Assembly (NCBI GenBank): GCA_018269055.1
Contig: JAFDVI010000022.1
Coordinates: forward strand, 1 to 64,000
Origin: Acidobacteriota bacterium
Lineage (GTDB): Bacteria; Acidobacteriota; Blastocatellia; RBC074
Reading direction: 5' to 3'
Length of the DNA: 64,000 nucleotides
How positions within the stretch are numbered: the first letter of the stretch is position 1; every line of letters starts with the position of its first letter. This document shows positions 7,372-18,280 of the stretch, piece by piece. A program made the translations under genes and the position numbers. Below the pieces are notes generated by a model. The model searched no databases. It worked only from the letters and a program-made list of their open reading frames with translations, and was not told the DNA's origin.

Positions 7372-8493
7372 CTAGTCGCTGTCTATCAGCCCATTGGCGA
7401 TGCACGCAGCTTTGTATTCCGACAAATCATTATATCGCTGCAACCGGTAGCGCACTCCCGCGTGTTGCGCTGAACGGTGCGCCGCTTCTGCGAACACCTG
7501 TGCATCCAGAACTTCGTTTTGCGTCACGGCAAAGGCTTTGTCGCGTTCGATGTCCGCGCGGAACTGTTGATGAGCGCGAGCGTAAGCGATGTCAAAGCGC
7601 GGCAGGAATTCCGGGAATGGCCGCGTCATATACGTCATCTCAAAGGTTTTGGAATCGGGGTGCAATTTACCGTTCGGTTGCCAAACCTCTACGTGAATGG
7701 GGCCTGGGTATCCGGCAAAACGTCCCGTGTGAATTGTGCCTTTCGTGCCGATGATGTACGTCTCGTTGTTATAGCCGGAAGAATGCGTGCGACTCAGGTC
7801 AAGCCGTCCCAACACGCCAGACGAAGTTGTGAACGTCACAAAGGCCGTGTCGCCGCCTTCGTCAATCGGGCTGGCGTAGCCTCGCGTGTGATGCATGCTG
7901 GCCCAAACCTCATTCGGAAATTCGTCCAGCAAGAAAATCGCTTCGTCTGCGACATGGATGCCCATGTCAATAATCAACCCACGGCTGCTATAGGTTTCCG
8001 GTGGCGGATATTGGTCGCGCAGGATGCAGCGGATTTCGCGGAGTTCCCCCACCACACCAGACTGAATCAGTTGCCGGGTGTATAACAGCGCCGGATCATA
8101 GCGTCGCTGCAATCCAATTTGAATTTGGTTAGGGGCGCGACCAATCGCTTCGACAAACGCGAATGCTTCCTGTAAGCCATCCGTCAAAGGTTTTTCCAGA
8201 TAAGTCGGGATTTTCAGCTTGACGAATGGCAGCGCGTCCCGCGCGTGATGCTTGGTGTGCGAAGCGATGATGACGGCATCCATTGCCCCCGCCATTTCCT
8301 GCGCCATCTGAGCTGAATCGAGAAAGATTCTCACTTCACCAAACGCAAGCTCCTCCTGCGCAGCCACGACCGCAGCTTGCGACTCGTCGCCGATGGCTAC
8401 GATCTGATGCCCCTGATTTTGCACGATGGCCGCGTGCACCTTGCCAATGCGGCCAACGCCAAACACGCCGTATTGATACGTTTTATTCGCCAT
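7372..8493 (-). CDS. Gfo/Idh/MocA family oxidoreductase, inositol 2-dehydrogenase-like
   Basis: A 373-residue cytoplasmic enzyme (no signal peptide). It has the Rossmann motif GVFGVGRIGKVHA at residues 9-21 and YLEKPLTDG with the EKP catalytic lysine, followed by the C-terminal domain with QIGLQRRYDPAL and the conserved region GLIIDMGIHVADEAIFLL, where Asp and His near DMGIHVAD match the catalytic pair of myo-inositol dehydrogenases (IolG). Substrate not determined. It sits between an aldo/keto reductase (14 bases upstream) and the ABM-domain gene, consistent with a sugar or cyclitol catabolic operon. Confidence 0.9.
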   Translation of the reverse strand: MANKTYQYGVFGVGRIGKVHAAIVQNQGHQIVAIGDESQAAVVAAQEELAFGEVRIFLDSAQMAQEMAGAMDAVIIASHTKHHARDALPFVKLKIPTYLEKPLTDGLQEAFAFVEAIGRAPNQIQIGLQRRYDPALLYTRQLIQSGVVGELREIRCILRDQYPPPETYSSRGLIIDMGIHVADEAIFLLDEFPNEVWASMHHTRGYASPIDEGGDTAFVTFTTSSGVLGRLDLSRTHSSGYNNETYIIGTKGTIHTGRFAGYPGPIHVEVWQPNGKLHPDSKTFEMTYMTRPFPEFLPRFDIAYARAHQQFRADIERDKAFAVTQNEVLDAQVFAEAAHRSAQHAGVRYRLQRYNDLSEYKAACIANGLIDSD

Positions 8494-8507
8494 CTCGAAT
8501 CAAAAGC

Positions 8508-9563
<1,056 letters not shown>

Positions 9564-9634
9564 TTATGGTTCTTCTCTTTGCGCTTTCGCAGAGTGTTTT
9601 TCCTTGTCGTCCGGGGCACCGAATTACCGGGAGG

Positions 9635-10012
9635 TCAGCGGGGCGCTAGTTTGATCGTCGCAGAGCGCGCGTGGGACGCTATCATGGCGTTGACGTAGCT
9701 TGCTCCGTAACTGCGGTACTTGGTGCGATACGCGGCGTCAATCTGGTCGTTGATACCGGGGTCAGTTTCCTCCACAAAGGTAACATCTTTCTCAACGCCG
9801 CCGGCACGGATGTGACCTCTATGACTTGCTTGGGCGGCGCGGTACCAGGCGCTGCTGCGCCCTTTGTAGGAGCGGACGTAGAGATCGTCGCCGTGACGCA
9901 CGACCCAAATCGGCACCGCATTTCGCGGCGTACCGTTGCGTCCGAGTGACGCAATCTCCAACTCTTCTGCTGCTGCGATTTTGCTGAGTTCTTCACTCGT
10001 CCATGCATTCAT
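9635..10012 (-). CDS. DUF2255 family protein
   Basis: A 125-residue protein. It contains WTSEELSKIAAAEELEIASL, then GTPRNAVPIWVVRHGDDLYV and RSYKGRSSAWYRAAQASHRG, the conserved core of DUF2255. The pattern of a short strand, a PxWxV strand, then (S/Y)xGRxxxWYR resembles the split-barrel fold of F420- or FMN-binding reductases, but that is an inference; no function is established. It lies 46 bases behind the alcohol dehydrogenase gene on the same strand. Base composition is richer in GC than the genes on either side of the pair. Confidence 0.85.
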   Translation of the reverse strand: MNAWTSEELSKIAAAEELEIASLGRNGTPRNAVPIWVVRHGDDLYVRSYKGRSSAWYRAAQASHRGHIRAGGVEKDVTFVEETDPGINDQIDAAYRTKYRSYGASYVNAMIASHARSATIKLAPR

Positions 10013-10057
10013 TTCTGTTCCTCCTTCTGTGCCAAAGCTTCTGTCAGTGTGGCGGCC

Positions 10058-11092
10058 TCAGGGCTTGACCATGACTTTGAGCGCCTCCCGCTCATTCATC
10101 GCACGATAACCGTCAGGCACTTCATCAAGGCCAATCACTTGGTCGAAGACGCGGCCCGGCTCAATCCTGCCTTCGAGCACGTCGGGCAAAAGCTCTCCAA
10201 TGTAGGCGCGGACCGGCGCAGGGCCGCCGCCGACAGTGACGTTGCGGTAGAACGCCGATTGCGACGCGGGCATCATCTCGTCCTGCGGAACGCCTACGCG
10301 GCCGACTGCGCCGCCCGGACGCGCAACGCTGATCGCGGTGAGCATCGCCCGGTCGGTGCCGACACATTCAAGGACGGAATGGACGCCAAAGCCGTCAGTC
10401 AAATCGCGCACGCGCTCGACCGCCTCGTCGCCGCGCCCGCTGACGACGTCGGTCGCGCCGAACTCTTTTGCCAGTGCGATGCGGTCGCGGTGATGACCGA
10501 GGATGATGATCTGCTCGGCACCAAGCCGCTTCGCCGCGATCACGCCGCACAGACCGACAGCGCCGTCTCCGACAACGGCCACGGACTTGCCGGGACCGAC
10601 TCTGGCGACGACAGCAGCGTGGTGGCCCGTTCCCATCACGTCCGAAAGCGTAAGCAGCGACGGCATCAACGCGTCGTCTTTGCCGACTGGCAGCACGAAG
10701 AGCGTTCCGTCAGCCAGCGGGACGCGAACGGCTTCGGCCTGCGCTCCGGCGACCTGATTTGTGCCGAAAAATCCGCCATGGACGCACGAGGTTTGCAGCC
10801 CTTCGTGGCAAAAAACGCAGGTACCGTCGGAAAAAGCGAATGGCATGACAACCAGGTCACCGGCTTTAATGGTGCGGACGTCGGAGCCGACGGCTTCGAC
10901 GATGCCGATGGCCTCGTGTCCCATAACGCGGCCCGTTTCGCTTGGTTCCATAGCCTTGTACGGCCACAGGTCGCTGCCGCAAATGCAAGCGCGAGTGACG
11001 GTGACGACCGCATCGGTCGGCTCGATCAGACTTGCGTCAGGGACGTTTTCGATACGAACGTCGCCTGCGCCGAACATGACAGTTGCACGCAT
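10058..11092 (-). CDS. Zinc-dependent alcohol dehydrogenase family protein
   Basis: A 344-residue medium-chain dehydrogenase. The catalytic zinc site is seen as CICGSDLWPY and GHEAIGIVE. The structural zinc loop is reduced (CVFCHEGLQTSC rather than four closely spaced cysteines). The Rossmann fold is at VAVVGDGAVGLCGVIAAKRLG. Such proteins act on alcohols, sorbitol or threonine; the substrate is unknown. The gene is clearly richer in G+C at third positions than its neighbours, with long antisense open frames as a consequence, which suggests recent transfer together with the DUF2255 gene. An AraC regulator lies 480 bases upstream on the same strand. Confidence 0.92.
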   Translation of the reverse strand: MRATVMFGAGDVRIENVPDASLIEPTDAVVTVTRACICGSDLWPYKAMEPSETGRVMGHEAIGIVEAVGSDVRTIKAGDLVVMPFAFSDGTCVFCHEGLQTSCVHGGFFGTNQVAGAQAEAVRVPLADGTLFVLPVGKDDALMPSLLTLSDVMGTGHHAAVVARVGPGKSVAVVGDGAVGLCGVIAAKRLGAEQIIILGHHRDRIALAKEFGATDVVSGRGDEAVERVRDLTDGFGVHSVLECVGTDRAMLTAISVARPGGAVGRVGVPQDEMMPASQSAFYRNVTVGGGPAPVRAYIGELLPDVLEGRIEPGRVFDQVIGLDEVPDGYRAMNEREALKVMVKP

Positions 11093-11224
11093 AATGATTT
11101 ACCCCCATCTTCTCATTCAACATTATCGCTTGGAATGCTGACCCTCATTTGTCTTCAACCGCACGGAAGTTAAAACCCATTTCCTCCTAAATCAGAACAA
11201 ACAACATTGGGGCACTCTTTTTTC

Positions 11225-11329
11225 GACAGGATTTACAGGATTGGGCAGGATTTTCAGAAACGCTAATTTCAACAAGGCTCCAATCAAGTTGGAATTCCGT
11301 TTATCCTGAAAAATCCTGTTAATCCTGTC
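11225..11329. repeat. Intergenic palindromic repeat (aggattaacaggat type)
   Basis: An inverted repeat about 105 bases long. The left arm starts gacaggatttacaggatt at 11225 and ends ggattttcag at 11257; the right arm runs ctgaaaaatcctg (11306) to aatcctgtc (11329). The left arm has about ten extra bases. This is a widespread type of intergenic palindrome in Acidobacteriota and some other phyla. The 478 bases between 11093 and 11570 hold nothing else that I can support. Confidence 0.75.
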
Positions 11330-11570
11330 TCAAAGTTTTTTGTTTTGATTTAGCATTTCGTTTTCCGGTATTCCGTCAAACGACCGTCCTTGTTTTCGTT
11401 TTTGCATGTTTGAACTCTTCACATTGAATTTTGTATGGCGCGATCTTAGTCCGCATTTCTGCTTTCGTCGCAGGTTTTCTTGCTCAACCTGTCGTGATTT
11501 TGCTGCGAAACCCCTGGCCGGAGAATTGGCGCTTCTATTATTTTGCCTGGATTTCGCAGCGAAGCTGCAG

Positions 11571-12476
11571 TCACCGCTGCCGGCGGTAATCGCTGGGAGA
11601 TAAGCCGGTTTCCCGGCGGAAGAGTTGCGCAAAATGGCTGGGGTTGGCGTAACCTACTTCCAGGGCGATTTCGACAACGCTTTTATGCGTTTCGCGGAGC
11701 AACCGCCGCGCAAGGTTCAGGCGCAAATTAATGTGGTACCGCGAAGGAGAGACGCCCATCGCGCGTTTGAACAGGCGCTGAAAGTGAAACTTGCTCAACC
11801 CGGCGTGCGCCGCCAGTCGGGCAAGATTGAAGTCTTCGGCAAGGTGTTCAGCCATCCAGTCCGTGATCTGCCGGAGCTTATAGCCGGGAAGTGAGGGACT
11901 GCCGCTATGCGACTCTTCAGCGATCAGGGCATAGTTTCGAGCCAAGTGAATCGCGACTGCCTGGGCAATGCCTTGCACGAACAATGGACTTGCCTGTGGG
12001 CGCATCAGCTCATCGCGTAATCGCTTCATCAAAGAATCCAGAGCCACATCGTTAAAGGCCGAAAGATCTCGTAATCGCACCTGAGCAGCGTCAGTACCGA
12101 AGACCTCTTCCAATGCGCGTTGCAGCAGCGGTAATTCGATGAATACCGACATGGCCTCAAACGGATCGGACGTCAGCGCCTTCCAGCGAACATCGTACGG
12201 AGCGCCTCCTGAGGTGAGAAAGAATGATCCTTTCCGGATCCGATGTATGACCCAAGGACCCTCGTTTTCTCGCTCCTGAAACTCAATCTCGCCCGAAACA
12301 GTCCAGGCAAGGAAGGGTTCACTGACCGAAGGAAGAGGTAAGGTTTCGCCGACAGAGGGCAGTTCGATAATCCAGGCTTTGACATCTCGCCAAGCCTCGC
12401 CTTGACCGGCAAACAGGCATTTCCCGCCCACATAGTGTTCAAAACCTTCGATAGAGGTTGTTTCAGGAATCATCAT
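11571..12476 (-). CDS. AraC family transcriptional regulator
   Basis: About 301 residues from the tandem ATGs at 12476/12473; a longer GTG start at 12578 would add 34 residues with no family likeness. The N-terminal cupin-like AraC_N region (IELPSVGETLPLPSVSEPFL to VFIELPLLQRALEEVFG) is a ligand-sensing domain. The C-terminal 100 residues carry two helix-turn-helix motifs: NLARLAAHAGLSKFHFQRLF and SVVEIALEVGYANPSHFAQL, then FRRETGLSPSDYRRQR, a canonical AraC ending. It may control the DUF2255/alcohol dehydrogenase pair downstream or the divergent dienelactone hydrolase gene, but no operator is evident. Confidence 0.92.
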   Translation of the reverse strand: MMIPETTSIEGFEHYVGGKCLFAGQGEAWRDVKAWIIELPSVGETLPLPSVSEPFLAWTVSGEIEFQERENEGPWVIHRIRKGSFFLTSGGAPYDVRWKALTSDPFEAMSVFIELPLLQRALEEVFGTDAAQVRLRDLSAFNDVALDSLMKRLRDELMRPQASPLFVQGIAQAVAIHLARNYALIAEESHSGSPSLPGYKLRQITDWMAEHLAEDFNLARLAAHAGLSKFHFQRLFKRAMGVSPSRYHINLRLNLARRLLRETHKSVVEIALEVGYANPSHFAQLFRRETGLSPSDYRRQR

Positions 12477-13102
12477 TGAGCAATGAATGTTGTCATATTG
12501 TAAGCAGCGAATGCGATGCCGTCTTCCGGAAGAAGATTCTAAGTCGTCTCGCGCACGCTGAGACTTACCGGCTATCACAGCAAGAAAAACAAAGTATTGG
12601 ACACATCCGATTCAACAGCGGTACATTCTAAATCGGTTTGCAGTTGAATATATGGGTGTGGAGCGGGTTGGTTACCCGCTCCCATTGTTTGCTGTAGAGC
12701 AGGTCAACAACCCGCCCTACAGTTCCCAAACACGCATCCGAAAACCGATCTAATCTCAAATGACCGTCAATAAACCATACCGAATCTCGATCGGGTTCAA
12801 CAGCATCGCGTCAAGCCCGAAAGAGGGCATCGCTGACCCAAAGGCTGACGTCGAAGATGGTGAACCGAAAGGGCGTGACACCAGACCAGCAGTTTGAAGC
12901 GGAGAAAAAGTTCGACAAACGTTGAATCCAATGTGACCATGCATTCGTCTCAAGAAATACAGACTACAAGTTTGATCGCAGCGAGAGGGTGAGGCGACCG
13001 TAACGATCCCATGCAGGGCGTTCGCTCCACAATCTCTCGCGTTCATGCGCGAGGTGGAAAATTGACCTCGTCCTCTCTTTCAACCCTACGTAAGGAGTAA
13101 AG
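12477..13102. other. Long intergenic region with a MITE-like nest of palindromes
   Basis: 626 bases without a convincing gene. An outer inverted repeat (taaatcggttt at 12629-12639 and aaaccgatcta at 12742-12752) encloses two hairpins: 12660-12682, with the perfect 9-base stem GGAGCGGGT/ACCCGCTCC, and 12692-12722, with an imperfect 13-base stem CTGTAGAGCAGGT/ACCCGCCCTACAG. A 46-codon open frame at 12760-12900 has no ribosome site and no known relative. The region also holds the start region of the divergent AraC gene and the leader of the gene at 13103, whose ribosome site is AAGGAG at 13092-13097. Confidence 0.5.
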
Positions 13103-13990
13103 ATGGAACGAAAGCAAGCATCCGATTATCCGCAAGAGTTGTTAGACCTGTTTCACGAGTATCAGCACGGTGACATGGATCGCCGCTCATTTATGGACCA
13201 TCTTAGTAAGTTCGCGACTGGCGGCCTGACTGCGATGGCAATTTTTGAGAGCCTCACGCCGAATTATGCCTGGGCGCAACAAGTGCCGCCCGATGATAAA
13301 CGCATCAAGGTAGGTTACGAAACCGTCCAATCGCTCTCTGGAAATGGGTCGATCAAAGGCTACCTGGCTCGCCCCGCAAAAGGGAAAAAGTGGCCTGCTG
13401 TTATTGTCATTCACGAAAACCGTGGTCTCAATCCGTATATCGAGGATGTGGCGCGTCGGCTTGCTACTGCCAACTTTATGGCTTTTGCGCCGGACGGATT
13501 GACTTCGGTCGGCGGTTTTCCTGGCACGGATGAAAAAGGGGCTCAACTCTTTCGTACGGTGGATGGCAAAAAGATGACTGAAGATTTCGTCGCGGCGGCC
13601 AAATGGCTCAAAGCGCGTCCCGATTCCACAGGGAAATTGGGAGCTGTCGGGTTTTGCTTCGGCGGCGGCATCGTGAATCAACTGGCTGTGCGACTTGGAA
13701 AGGATTTGAATGCCGGTGCCCCGTTTTATGGTCGCCAGCCAGGAGCGGATGATGTCCCCAAAATTTCAGCGCCGCTGTTGCTTCATTACGCTGGAAATGA
13801 CCAGGGCATCAACGCGGGAATTGCTGCTTATGAAGCGGCACTGAAAGCGAACAACAAGACTTACACGGTACACATCTACGAAGGCAAACAACATGGTTTT
13901 CACAACGATACGACACCGCGATATGACGAAACTTCCGCCAAACTGGCATGGACGCGCACCCTCGAATTTTTCAACAAGTATTTGCGATAA
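13103..13990 (+). CDS. Exported dienelactone hydrolase family protein
   Basis: A 295-residue alpha/beta hydrolase. The N-terminus carries a Tat-like segment (DRRSFMDHLSKFATGGLTAM, residues 26-45) followed by a hydrophobic stretch and AWAQQ, so export is likely; the arginine pair sits unusually far from the N-terminus. The catalytic triad of the family is visible: Cys185 in GFCFGGG, Asp233 in YAGNDQGIN, His264 in KQHGFHND. Dienelactone hydrolases open the lactone ring in aromatic degradation, but exported YghX-like members are of unknown substrate. Ribosome site AAGGAG lies 6 bases before the ATG. Confidence 0.9.
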   Translation: MERKQASDYPQELLDLFHEYQHGDMDRRSFMDHLSKFATGGLTAMAIFESLTPNYAWAQQVPPDDKRIKVGYETVQSLSGNGSIKGYLARPAKGKKWPAVIVIHENRGLNPYIEDVARRLATANFMAFAPDGLTSVGGFPGTDEKGAQLFRTVDGKKMTEDFVAAAKWLKARPDSTGKLGAVGFCFGGGIVNQLAVRLGKDLNAGAPFYGRQPGADDVPKISAPLLLHYAGNDQGINAGIAAYEAALKANNKTYTVHIYEGKQHGFHNDTTPRYDETSAKLAWTRTLEFFNKYLR

Positions 13991-14018
13991 GGTTTGATGA
14001 ACAATGTCCCCCAAGACC

Positions 14019-14064
14019 AAAGCGCGGCGCTCACTTTGTGACTGACAACGTGACGTCGCGCTTT
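14019..14064 (+). terminator. Possible terminator behind the dienelactone hydrolase gene
   Basis: The 8-base arms AAAGCGCG (14019-14026) and CGCGCTTT (14057-14064) are perfectly complementary with a 30-base loop, about 30 bases after the stop codon. No clear T run follows, so this may be weak or factor-assisted. Confidence 0.35.
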
Positions 14065-14146
14065 CTGACCTTATTCCCGCGATCACGCCCAAAACAGGCC
14101 AATTCCAAAACAGAGGAACCACAGGTTTCTAAATCCGCTCAGAGGT

Positions 14147-14175
14147 TTGGCAAACCACAATTAGGTGTGTATACT
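14147..14175 (+). promoter_or_regulatory. Sigma-70 type promoter for atpD-atpC
   Basis: TTGGCA (14147-14152), a 17-base spacer, and TATACT (14170-14175) match the -35/-10 consensus well. Transcription would start near 14182, giving a leader of about 180 bases before atpD. The 372 bases between 13991 and 14362 hold no gene; the leader ends with a T-rich run (gtctttttttc) directly before the ribosome site AAGGAG. Confidence 0.55.
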
Positions 14176-14308
14176 CCGCACCTTTAATCGAGCATTCATA
14201 AAATTCACTGACGGCACTGTGCAGGCACAGATGACCCAACCAGGCCATCCGAAGAGACGCCAGAATCGGAAAACCAAGGTCGTATTCCTTCGTGTGTCAC
14301 CAGGGTGA

Positions 14309-15814
<1,506 letters not shown>

Positions 15815-15846
15815 TTGGGAAATGGGGATAGGAAGAGGGAGATAGG

Positions 15847-15872
15847 GTTGAAGAGGAAATTTTCTTCAACCT
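15847..15872 (+). promoter_or_regulatory. Intercistronic hairpin between atpD and atpC
   Basis: A perfect 9-base stem GGTTGAAGA/TCTTCAACC with loop GGAAATTT lies in the 103-base gap between the two genes. No T run follows directly. It could set the atpD:atpC ratio through RNA processing or partial termination. The rest of the gap is built of degenerate repeats (ctcctaactcctaac type) common in intergenic regions of this group. Confidence 0.45.
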
Positions 15873-15917
15873 TACTGTCTGCCATCTCCTAGCTCCCAAC
15901 CCCCTAACTCCTAACTT

Positions 15918-16322
15918 ATGGCTGACAAACTCAATTTAGAAGTAATCACACCCGAACGATTGGTGCTACGCGAATCGGTGGATGAAGTTGTGGTGCCCGG
16001 GCTGGATGGCGAACTTGGCATTTTGCCGGAACACACGGCGCTGATCTCGCAATTGAAAACAGGCGTGCTGACTTACAAACAGGGATCAGCGAGCAAGCAA
16101 TTGCATGTCAGCGGCGGTTTTGTTGAAGTGCAGGCGGACAGCGTCGCAGTACTTTCTGACGTTGCCGAACGTCCGGAAGAAATTGACCTGGAACGCGCTG
16201 AACGCGCTCGTGAACGTGCTGAACAGCGTCTGAAGTCACAGGGCGATGATGTGGATTTCCGTCGCGCAGAGTTAAAACTTCAACGCGCCATCATCCGCAT
16301 TCAATTGGCCGATAGAAGGTAA
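15918..16322 (+). CDS. atpC: F1F0 ATP synthase subunit epsilon
   Basis: A 134-residue epsilon subunit. The N-terminal beta sandwich is clear (LNLEVITPERLVLRESVDEV, then VVPGLDGELGILPEHTALIS and LHVSGGFVEVQADSVAVLSD), followed by the alpha-helical hairpin rich in Glu/Arg (ERAERARERAEQRL to IRIQLADRR). It links the central stalk to the c ring and inhibits hydrolysis. Start ATG follows acctaactt with no strong ribosome site, so translation may depend on the upstream gene. Confidence 0.95.
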   Translation: MADKLNLEVITPERLVLRESVDEVVVPGLDGELGILPEHTALISQLKTGVLTYKQGSASKQLHVSGGFVEVQADSVAVLSDVAERPEEIDLERAERARERAEQRLKSQGDDVDFRRAELKLQRAIIRIQLADRR

Positions 16323-16347
16323 GCAAAACTCATTGCTTTACGAACCT

Positions 16348-16391
16348 GGAGCCGCAGAGAGCAGGTTGTCTCTTTGCGGCTCCATTTCTTT
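16348..16391. terminator. Bidirectional intrinsic terminator behind atpC
   Basis: GGAGCCGCA (16348-16356) pairs with TGCGGCTCC (16375-16383); the stem extends inward through AGAGA/TCTCT with a small bulge. It is followed by ATTTCTTT. It lies between atpC (plus) and the convergent gene ending at 16390. Confidence 0.75.
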
Positions 16392-16860
16392 AAATGCGAC
16401 TGATGGTGATGCGGATGGTCGAACCATCCTGACTTTTATAAATCGAAACCCAAAATTTTTCGTGATCCATAGTTTTGCGTGCAGTCTTGGCGCCATTGGC
16501 TAATTCATTTACTTCGGCATCGCCAACCACATCATTCCAAGCCGGAGCGTTTTTGGCATCGAGAAAAGCAAGTTGGATGGCTTTGACTTCACCGTTTTCA
16601 TAGCGAACGGTCATCGAATCATCTCCGGTGAGCTTGTAATCCTCGCTTTCATCGGTTGCATTTTCCGGTTTCGCCGCCATCGCCGCCTGCACGGCGTCGC
16701 GTTTCATCCCCAGCTTGACGCCGTGGAATTCGCGCATGACCTTATCGGGCTTCGCCTGATTTGACACTCGATCGAGTGCGGTAGCTTCGACGCTCTGTAG
16801 AGAGAAAACAAAACAGCCGAAAGCGCCGAGAGCCAAAGTCACTTTCAACAATCGGTTCAT
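16390..16860 (-). CDS. Small exported protein of unknown function
   Basis: A 156-residue protein with a signal peptide (MNRLLKVTLALGAFGCFVFS, cleavage likely after LQSVEA). The mature part starts with FHGVKLGMKRDAVQAAM, a pattern seen in exported proteins that contain a short helix-strand unit of the SmpA/OmlA or BamE type (GMxxxxVxxxxG), then MTVRYENGEVKAIQLAFLD. That likeness is weak and is an inference. No catalytic residues stand out. ATG with GGAGAATC upstream. It is transcribed towards atpC and away from the tol genes. Confidence 0.75.
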   Translation of the reverse strand: MNRLLKVTLALGAFGCFVFSLQSVEATALDRVSNQAKPDKVMREFHGVKLGMKRDAVQAAMAAKPENATDESEDYKLTGDDSMTVRYENGEVKAIQLAFLDAKNAPAWNDVVGDAEVNELANGAKTARKTMDHEKFWVSIYKSQDGSTIRITISRI

Positions 16861-17003
16861 AGTTGATTCTCCTTTGCGACAAAGTTCAGATTTGAAAAAG
16901 CACTACTATTCAAAGCTAGAAGGGCGGAGTGCGAAATACCGGGAGTTTCAAGTCAGGAAACAAAAGCAGATTTGGCTCGAAGCTCCTGTTAAGAAAGGGT
17001 TTC

Positions 17004-17032
17004 TTGAACCCATGTTGTGCGCATGCTAGCAT
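17004..17032 (+). promoter_or_regulatory. Candidate sigma-70 promoter for the tol-pal genes
   Basis: TTGAAC (17004-17009), a 17-base spacer and TAGCAT (17027-17032) lie about 107 bases before the tolQ start in the 278-base gap between two divergent genes. The -10 element is only moderately close to consensus. Confidence 0.4.
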
Positions 17033-17138
17033 AGCCTTCCGCTGAGAAAAACATACAAACCAGCAATTTATAAGCGAATTACCAAATTGATGAGCCGATG
17101 TTTCAGCACCGGTAAACTCGGCTTTCAGGAGAATTCTT

Positions 17139-17846
17139 TTGACCGTGTCAGATTTTTTGCCTGCGTTTCAACCTGCATTCTGGTTTTGGCAGGAATCCGT
17201 TCCCCAACACAGCAGCCTGCTCGATTTGATCCTGCGCGCCAGCCCAATTGCCAAAGTCGTACTTCTCGTTCTGCTGATTTTCTCCGTCGCGTCCTGGGCT
17301 ATCATTTTTACGAAAGCCCGTGTGACGAAACTGGCTCAGCAACAGGCTTCACAGTTTTTACAATTGTTTGCCAACAGCAACCGTTGGGCGGATTTGCATT
17401 CCGGCAGCGCCAGTTTGCGTGAAAATCCGCTGGCGGCAATTTTCTTTGCCGCTGACGCAGAGCTTCAAAAGCAAGGCGCGCTCAACCTTGAAGCTGTCCA
17501 TCGCGCAATGCAGAGCACAGCGGTAGACGAAACCACCAGACTGGAGAAAAGCCTCGGGTGGTTGGCTTCGACGGCCAGCGCGGCTCCGTTCATTGGGTTG
17601 TTTGGCACTGTCGTCGGAATCATCATCGCGTTTCAGGGATTGAGCCAGGCGACAACGGCTTCGATTCAGGCGGTCGCCCCTGGCATTGCCGAAGCATTGA
17701 TTGCCACCGCCGCAGGCATTGCCGCGGCGGTTCCGGCTGTGCTGGCGTACAACCATTACGTCAATCAGATCAAAACGATGGCGGCGGAAATGGACAGCTT
17801 CACGCTGCGCTTGCTGAATTTTATCGAACGAGAGGTCGGACGATAG
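17139..17846 (+). CDS. tolQ: TolQ/ExbB-type proton channel protein
   Basis: A 235-residue inner-membrane protein of the MotA/TolQ/ExbB family. TTG start at 17139 with AGGAGA about 7 bases upstream. Three membrane spans: residues about 35-55 (VVLLVLLIFSVASWAIIF), 145-165 (STASAAPFIGLFGTVVGIII) and 180-205 (GIAEALIATAAGIAAAVPAV). The family signature PFIGLFGTVVGII and AEALIATAAGI are intact. With TolR it forms the proton-driven motor that energises the Tol-Pal link to the outer membrane during division. Two bases separate its stop from tolR. Confidence 0.93.
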   Translation: MTVSDFLPAFQPAFWFWQESVPQHSSLLDLILRASPIAKVVLLVLLIFSVASWAIIFTKARVTKLAQQQASQFLQLFANSNRWADLHSGSASLRENPLAAIFFAADAELQKQGALNLEAVHRAMQSTAVDETTRLEKSLGWLASTASAAPFIGLFGTVVGIIIAFQGLSQATTASIQAVAPGIAEALIATAAGIAAAVPAVLAYNHYVNQIKTMAAEMDSFTLRLLNFIEREVGR

Positions 17847-17848
17847 TT

Positions 17849-18280
17849 ATGGCCTTTACGAATCGAACCGGAAGAACGCAAACCACGCTGGCGGAAATCA
17901 ACGTCACGCCGCTGGTGGACGTGATGCTGGTGTTGTTGGTGATCTTTATGGTTACCGCGCCGATCCTGCAAACCGGCATTCAGGTCAATCTGCCGAAAAC
18001 GCGCGAAGCGCAATCGAACGAAGCGACGCCGCAGGCGCTGATTCTGTCTGTGGACAAGGAAGGCTCCGTTTACCTGAGCGGCAAAAACGAACGGCAAGCT
18101 GTGAACATTAACGATTTGCCGCGGCTTTTGAATGAGCGGCTGGCGTCTTCCAAAGACCGTCGAGTGTATCTGCGCGGAGACGGCGATACGCCATATCGCG
18201 TGATCGCCTACGTTCTGGATCAAGCCAAGCGCGCACAGGCCAGCGTCAGTCTGGTGACTGAACCGCAGGCGAAGAAGTGA
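17849..18280 (+). CDS. tolR: TolR/ExbD-type biopolymer transport protein
   Basis: A 143-residue protein starting at ATG 17849, 2 bases after tolQ; longer open frames upstream run through tolQ and are not real. One membrane span near the N-terminus (PLVDVMLVLLVIFMVTAPIL) carries the conserved proton-path Asp in LVDVMLVLL. A periplasmic domain follows, with VNLPKTREAQ and YLRGDGDTPYRVIAYVLDQA. Works with TolQ as stator. Its stop overlaps the next start (GTGA). Confidence 0.93.
   Translation: MAFTNRTGRTQTTLAEINVTPLVDVMLVLLVIFMVTAPILQTGIQVNLPKTREAQSNEATPQALILSVDKEGSVYLSGKNERQAVNINDLPRLLNERLASSKDRRVYLRGDGDTPYRVIAYVLDQAKRAQASVSLVTEPQAKK

Noticed and set aside
10049-11173. 374-codon open frame on the plus strand across the alcohol dehydrogenase gene
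   Set aside because: Antisense by-product of GC-rich third positions. The minus strand shows a clear zinc dehydrogenase with catalytic motifs; the plus translation has no family pattern.
11330-11632. Minus-strand open frame overlapping the AraC gene end
   Set aside because: Overlaps the conserved C-terminus of the AraC protein and runs into repeat sequence; no family.
12756-13046. Minus-strand open frame in the gap before the dienelactone hydrolase gene
   Set aside because: No ribosome site, no recognisable domain, and composition unlike a protein.
17558-17848. N-terminal extension of the tolR frame into tolQ
   Set aside because: The ATG at 17849 gives the normal TolR start; the upstream part overlaps tolQ in another frame and has no family likeness.
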